Assembly (NCBI GenBank): GCA_905209865.1
Contig: CAJLUP010000078.1
Span: 1-8,733 of the forward strand
Direction of reading: 5' to 3'
From: an uncultured Lachnospiraceae bacterium
Lineage (GTDB): Bacteria > Bacillota > Clostridia > Lachnospirales > Lachnospiraceae
DNA length: 8,733 nucleotides
Shown here: positions 6,159 to 8,733 of the stretch, one piece after another
Layout of the letters: the number at the start of each line of letters is the position of its first letter
Numbering within the stretch: the stretch's first letter is position 1
Translations under genes and position numbers: made by a program
The notes under the pieces: generated by a model
The model's database searches: none
What the model was told of the DNA's origin: nothing
What the model saw: the letters and a program-made list of their open reading frames with translations, nothing else

Positions 6159-6189
6159 ATGAGCCGCAGAAATGTGGCTCATCCTTTTT
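6159..6189 (+). terminator. terminator with GAAA tetraloop, plus-strand polarity
   Basis: Stem ATGAGCCGCA (6159-6168) / TGTGGCTCAT (6173-6182), ten pairs including one G-U, closing a GAAA tetraloop and followed on the plus strand by CC and seven T (6185-6191). On the minus strand the tail is GGGGGAAAAA, so its polarity is plus even though both flanking genes are on the minus strand. Confidence 0.7.
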
Positions 6190-6236
6190 TTATTCTGATT
6201 ACTCGAAGCAAAGAAGATCCCGCATCTTTTCTACCC

Positions 6237-6776
6237 TTACGACATCACTCTTGCACGCATTTTTCCCCAAATATAAACTTGAACATAATCATAGGCTTTA
6301 TCGTAGATAAGCAGACCAATCTGCCCGGCAATAATAATCACCGTCAAAACTGTTCCTGATACCGCTTTTGTAAACAGCATATTTCGAAAGATCAGAACAA
6401 TCGGAATATACACAATATTAAAAATCACATATTTCGAAAGAAGAAAGACTGCTTTGCTCTTCTCCTGTCTCACATGCGCCGTAATCTGTCTCCAGGCAGC
6501 CTCTCTCCCCCATATGTAAAATCCCATCGCTGCAAATGTAAACACATAAAACTTATTCGGCGCTGCAGCAAATCCGAGTATTACTCCTGCCACATAAAAC
6601 GCCGCCCCGGTTCTCAGACCAAATTCCCGGACAACAATCCCTACAAAAAAAGATGCCGCCGCAAGCAGAAACAGCGTACTCGTCTCAATCACACTGCCAA
6701 GTACCATGAAGATAACTGTCAGCGCCAAAAGAAGTCCGCCAAACGCCATTGTCTTTGCCTTTACATGCATGAACAC
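6237..6776 (-). CDS. polytopic membrane protein, third gene of the DUF5685 / J-domain cassette
   Basis: A protein of about 179 residues with roughly six hydrophobic segments (near 11-29, 34-51, 56-71, 75-90, 113-131 and 139-159) and a basic cytosolic loop at 91-112 (REAAWRQITAHVRQEKSK). It has no recognisable catalytic motif. The small-residue first helix (AFGGLLLALT) is reminiscent of ECF S-component or DUF2232-like membrane proteins, but I cannot assign a family. I chose a GTG at 6776 because GGAGG lies six bases upstream; an ATG at 6770 is the alternative, 12 bases from that site, and an ATG at 6794 lies before the ribosome site. The start overlaps the end of the J-domain gene by about 16 bases, so translation is probably coupled. 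The cassette ends here and two hairpins follow. Confidence 0.75.
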   Translation of the reverse strand: MFMHVKAKTMAFGGLLLALTVIFMVLGSVIETSTLFLLAAASFFVGIVVREFGLRTGAAFYVAGVILGFAAAPNKFYVFTFAAMGFYIWGREAAWRQITAHVRQEKSKAVFLLSKYVIFNIVYIPIVLIFRNMLFTKAVSGTVLTVIIIAGQIGLLIYDKAYDYVQVYIWGKMRARVMS

Positions 6777-7417
6777 AAATCTCCTCCCATACATTCACAC
6801 AACGAATCTGCAACAAACAAGTCACAGCACATATTTCCTGTACCGCACGGAGTTGTGCCGCTGCTATAGCCGTTGCCATAAGAACTGTTCTGATAACGGC
6901 TGCTCGTATAATTCAACTGATTCAAAAGTTGTCTGTACTGCATATTGTTCGGTTCCATATTCACTGCCTGCGCCGCATGATCTCGCGCAAGCACATTATT
7001 TCCAAGACCCGCATTCGCACAGCCGCTTAAGTAATACCAGATTGCAGAACGCTCATTTATCTGGTCAAGCGTATTGAGCGCCTCACGAAATCTTCTGCTG
7101 TTGATATAATTCACAGCCGCCTGAAGTCTCGGATCCTGCTGCGCACTCTGATAATTTGCGCCGTATCCATTGTAAGAAGAACTTCCTGACGAAGAGCCGT
7201 ATCCGTAAGAATATCCGCCGCCCGACGCTCTTTCTTTCATGATCATATCATACGCTTCCTGAACTTGTTTAAACTTTTCTTCTGCTAAATCCGCAAGAGG
7301 ATTATCAATATTCGCATCCGGATGATACTTTCTGGTAAGATCGCGATATGCCTTTTTTATCTCATCATCCGACGCACTCGGAGAAACGCCGAGCACTTCA
7401 TACGGGTTATTTATCAT
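6761..7417 (-). CDS. J-domain (DnaJ-like) protein with cysteine-rich C-terminal tail
   Basis: A 218-residue protein. Residues 5-63 are a complete J domain with helix II KKAYRDLTRKY, the HPD motif at 32-34 that stimulates DnaK ATPase, and helix III FKQVQEAYDMIM. A Gly/Ser/Tyr-rich linker follows (66-92). Residues about 94-172 form TPR-like helical pairs (LQAAVNYINSRRFREALNTL; ARDHAAQAVNMEPNN). The tail holds seven cysteines in 28 residues, including a CC pair and CECMGGDLCSC near the end. It lacks the DnaJ zinc-finger and substrate-binding domains, so it is not the housekeeping DnaJ but a specialised co-chaperone; its client is unknown. The ATG overlaps the upstream stop by four bases (ATGA), with GAGGAAC about nine bases upstream of it. 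It sits between the DUF5685 gene and a membrane-protein gene, and shares an overlap with each. Confidence 0.9.
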   Translation of the reverse strand: MINNPYEVLGVSPSASDDEIKKAYRDLTRKYHPDANIDNPLADLAEEKFKQVQEAYDMIMKERASGGGYSYGYGSSSGSSSYNGYGANYQSAQQDPRLQAAVNYINSRRFREALNTLDQINERSAIWYYLSGCANAGLGNNVLARDHAAQAVNMEPNNMQYRQLLNQLNYTSSRYQNSSYGNGYSSGTTPCGTGNMCCDLFVADSLCECMGGDLCSCM

Positions 7418-8250
7418 TTTTTCTGTTCCTCACTTTTCTTTCTCTGTATCTTATTATAACAATTCCACACTCCATCATACAATATATTCCGCAAAATGTC
7501 TATATCCGAAAGGCATGGGAGCTTCTCAAATTCTGCCGTACTCTCTGCAATCATCATACATAAAATCTGTTTCATTTTCTCTTCATATCCGGCTTCCTGT
7601 GCAATCTTCTTCAAAGGATTATAACGTCCCTTTTCCATGTCTTTTGGAAGATCTTCATAAGCATCCATCAGATAGATAAATTTTCCCATGAAAAATCCCA
7701 TTCTGCGAAGCGTTCCTTCCCACTGATCTGTCTTATACAAAAAAAGTTCTTCCATCAGTTTCCCGAAACATCCTGCCGTTTTATCCAAATCCGTGCTCTC
7801 TTCCTTTTCACAAACAGACAATTCTTCCAGCGCCGATTGAATCACTTTACTCTGTCTCGGATATTGTTCAACAATCTTTTTCACCTTACCGTGCAGCATC
7901 GTTTTCGCTGCCAAGCCGGAAACTTTCCGGTCATCTTCCCAGTCGTCTTCCATATGATAATACGCCATCAAAACATTCATCGCCGCTCCATATGATGTAA
8001 TCTCATTCGTCAACATCATCTGCTTTTTTACCGGATGCACTTTGCATCGATGCATATCAAGCCTTGCGTCACTTTCATATAGCGAAGATAACAAAATAAT
8101 TGCGAATGTCATGTCATATGTAAGTGTCATCTGACCTGTAAATCCATACTCCTCTTTCAATACATGACACAAACCACAATAATATGCCTTGTATTTTTTC
8201 AAATCTTTTACCTTCAATTCCGGTTCACATACCGTCACATATCCAAACAT
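7414..8250 (-). CDS. DUF5685 family protein, first gene of the cassette
   Basis: A 278-residue, mostly helical, soluble protein that I assign to DUF5685 from its opening MFGYVTVCEPELKVKDL, the YYCGLC segment (23-28) and the TYDMTFAIILL block (44-54). Four cysteines near the N-terminus (C8, C25, C28, C69) could bind metal. Two acidic patches stand out: EDDWEDD (101-107) and DAYEDLPKDMEKGRYNPL (196-213), spaced like the two metal-binding motifs of class I isoprenoid synthases; this parallel is my inference. No signal peptide or membrane span. The ATG at 8250 has GGAG eight bases upstream; the longer frame from 8337 begins at the predicted transcript start and has no ribosome site. It leads an operon with the J-domain gene (four-base overlap) and a membrane-protein gene. 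Molecular function is unknown. Confidence 0.85.
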   Translation of the reverse strand: MFGYVTVCEPELKVKDLKKYKAYYCGLCHVLKEEYGFTGQMTLTYDMTFAIILLSSLYESDARLDMHRCKVHPVKKQMMLTNEITSYGAAMNVLMAYYHMEDDWEDDRKVSGLAAKTMLHGKVKKIVEQYPRQSKVIQSALEELSVCEKEESTDLDKTAGCFGKLMEELFLYKTDQWEGTLRRMGFFMGKFIYLMDAYEDLPKDMEKGRYNPLKKIAQEAGYEEKMKQILCMMIAESTAEFEKLPCLSDIDILRNILYDGVWNCYNKIQRKKSEEQKK

Positions 8251-8279
8251 AAATTCTTCTCCTCGGATGCCGCTTTCCC

Positions 8280-8371
8280 CGGGTGTCCACCCGCTGCTCA
8301 CCGCTTGATTCACAGCAGATCTGACATCCTTATTCATATGGCATTATAACATGCATTGCCTCTGCTGTTTA
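8280..8371 (-). promoter_or_regulatory. promoter and leader of the DUF5685 cassette
   Basis: On the minus strand TATAAT (8343-8348) is preceded, 17 bases upstream, by TAAACA (8366-8371), a four-of-six match to TTGACA. Transcription would start near 8336. The leader of about 86 bases contains a small hairpin, CGGGT/ACCCG with a four-base loop (8280-8293). A second TATAAT at 8386-8391 lacks a good -35. In the 301-base gap 8251-8551 the other content is the bioY operator and promoter. Confidence 0.55.
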
Positions 8372-8422
8372 TAAAAATATCGTGAATTATAATAGACTCT
8401 CGCAAATATAATAGAAGTTTAA

Positions 8423-8453
8423 TTGTAAACCTTTTTTTATTTTTAGTTGACTT
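8423..8453 (+). promoter_or_regulatory. probable BirA (biotin repressor) operator
   Basis: Half-site TTGTAAACC (8423-8431) and imperfect inverted half-site GTTGAC (8446-8451) are separated by 15 bases between the GTAAAC and GTTGAC cores. The left half matches the known BirA half-site TTGTTAACC at eight of nine positions; the right half is weaker. The right half overlaps the -35 box of the bioY promoter, the arrangement expected for biotin-dependent repression. Confidence 0.55.
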
Positions 8454-8475
8454 TCTTTCTTTTTTCCATTATACT
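8447..8475 (+). promoter_or_regulatory. promoter of bioY
   Basis: TTGACT (8447-8452) and TATACT (8470-8475) with a 17-base spacer; start near 8482, about 70 bases before the bioY ATG. The -35 box lies inside the right half of the putative BirA operator. Confidence 0.8.
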
Positions 8476-8551
8476 ACGATCGGCAGCAATTATGAAAGAA
8501 ACGTCTCTTCCTTATATAAAGCTGTACATTTTATAACAAAGGAGTAATCTT

Positions 8552-8733
8552 ATGAATCAACCTATCACTGCCGATCAGACAAATACGACACGACAGCTCA
8601 CTATGATCGGACTTATGACAGCAGTTACATGTATCCTTGGACCTCTTTCCATTCCTCTGCCGTTTAGTCCTGTACCGATCACACTGACAAACTTCGCCGT
8701 CTTTCTTTCCATTTATATTCTAGGAATGAAGCA
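8552..8733 (+). CDS. bioY: biotin ECF transporter substrate-binding component BioY, N-terminal part
   Basis: The first 60 codons are present and the gene runs off the right edge. After a short polar N-terminus, residues 16-37 form the first membrane helix (QLTMIGLMTAVTCILG then PLSIPLP), followed by FSPVPITLTNFAVFLS (38-53), the BioY hallmark segment, and the start of the next helix. BioY is the membrane protein that binds biotin and, with EcfA/A'/T, imports it. The small-residue helix MIGLMTAVT is the ECF docking type. The ATG at 8552 follows AAAGGAG at about seven bases. A consensus promoter and a BirA-like operator upstream support biotin-dependent control. The C-terminal part and any downstream biotin gene are outside the window. 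Confidence 0.93.
   Translation, partial: MNQPITADQTNTTRQLTMIGLMTAVTCILGPLSIPLPFSPVPITLTNFAVFLSIYILGMK

Noticed and set aside
8251..8337. 29-residue N-terminal extension of the DUF5685 protein
   Set aside because: Its ATG sits at the predicted transcription start with no ribosome site, whereas the ATG at 8250 has GGAG eight bases upstream and matches the family start.
1..8733. CRISPR array, tRNA, rRNA, transposase, phage integrase or attachment sites
   Set aside because: No regularly spaced repeats, no cloverleaf-like sequence and no mobile-element proteins were seen on either strand.

Overview
The window looks like a chromosomal segment of a low-to-moderate GC Gram-positive anaerobe, most likely a Lachnospiraceae-type clostridium. 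This rests on gene content (meso-diaminopimelate dehydrogenase, a C_GCAxxG_C_C protein, YitT, RibU and BioY ECF substrate-binding components, DUF5685), strong AGGAG-type ribosome binding sites, AT-rich intergenic DNA and consensus sigma-A promoters with 17-base spacers. No species can be named from the window. I see no rRNA, tRNA, CRISPR array, insertion sequence or integrase.

Layout. 1-2276 carries minus-strand metabolic genes: the start of ddh (cut by the window edge), a C_GCAxxG_C_C redox-type protein and enolase. YitT (2463-3302) is read on the plus strand, divergent from enolase, and converges on a GNAT acetyltransferase (3361-3852) with a hairpin between them. A secreted SleB-type cell-wall hydrolase (3914-4615) lies upstream of the GNAT gene and has a near-perfect promoter preceded by a quasi-periodic T-tract region. 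At 4977-5121 a GC-richer, gene-free block abuts the terminator of ribU. ribU (5130-5699) is controlled by a full FMN riboswitch with its own promoter and intrinsic terminator. 6113-6189 holds two hairpins. 6237-8250 is a tightly overlapping three-gene minus-strand cassette: DUF5685 protein, J-domain protein with a cysteine-rich tail, and a polytopic membrane protein. The window ends in the start of bioY on the plus strand, preceded by a BirA-like operator that overlaps the -35 box.

How the genes relate. Two vitamin transport components (RibU for riboflavin, BioY for biotin) flank the cassette. Each has its own cofactor-sensing control (FMN riboswitch, probable BirA operator), and both would need the EcfA/A'/T module encoded elsewhere. 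Most of the other genes are housekeeping. The least understood part is the DUF5685/J-domain/membrane cassette. Its translational coupling argues for a joint function. The DUF5685 protein has acidic motifs that resemble those of class I isoprenoid (squalene/phytoene) synthases, and the J-domain protein has a seven-cysteine tail. This cassette and the gene-free block downstream of ribU are the best candidates for something undescribed.
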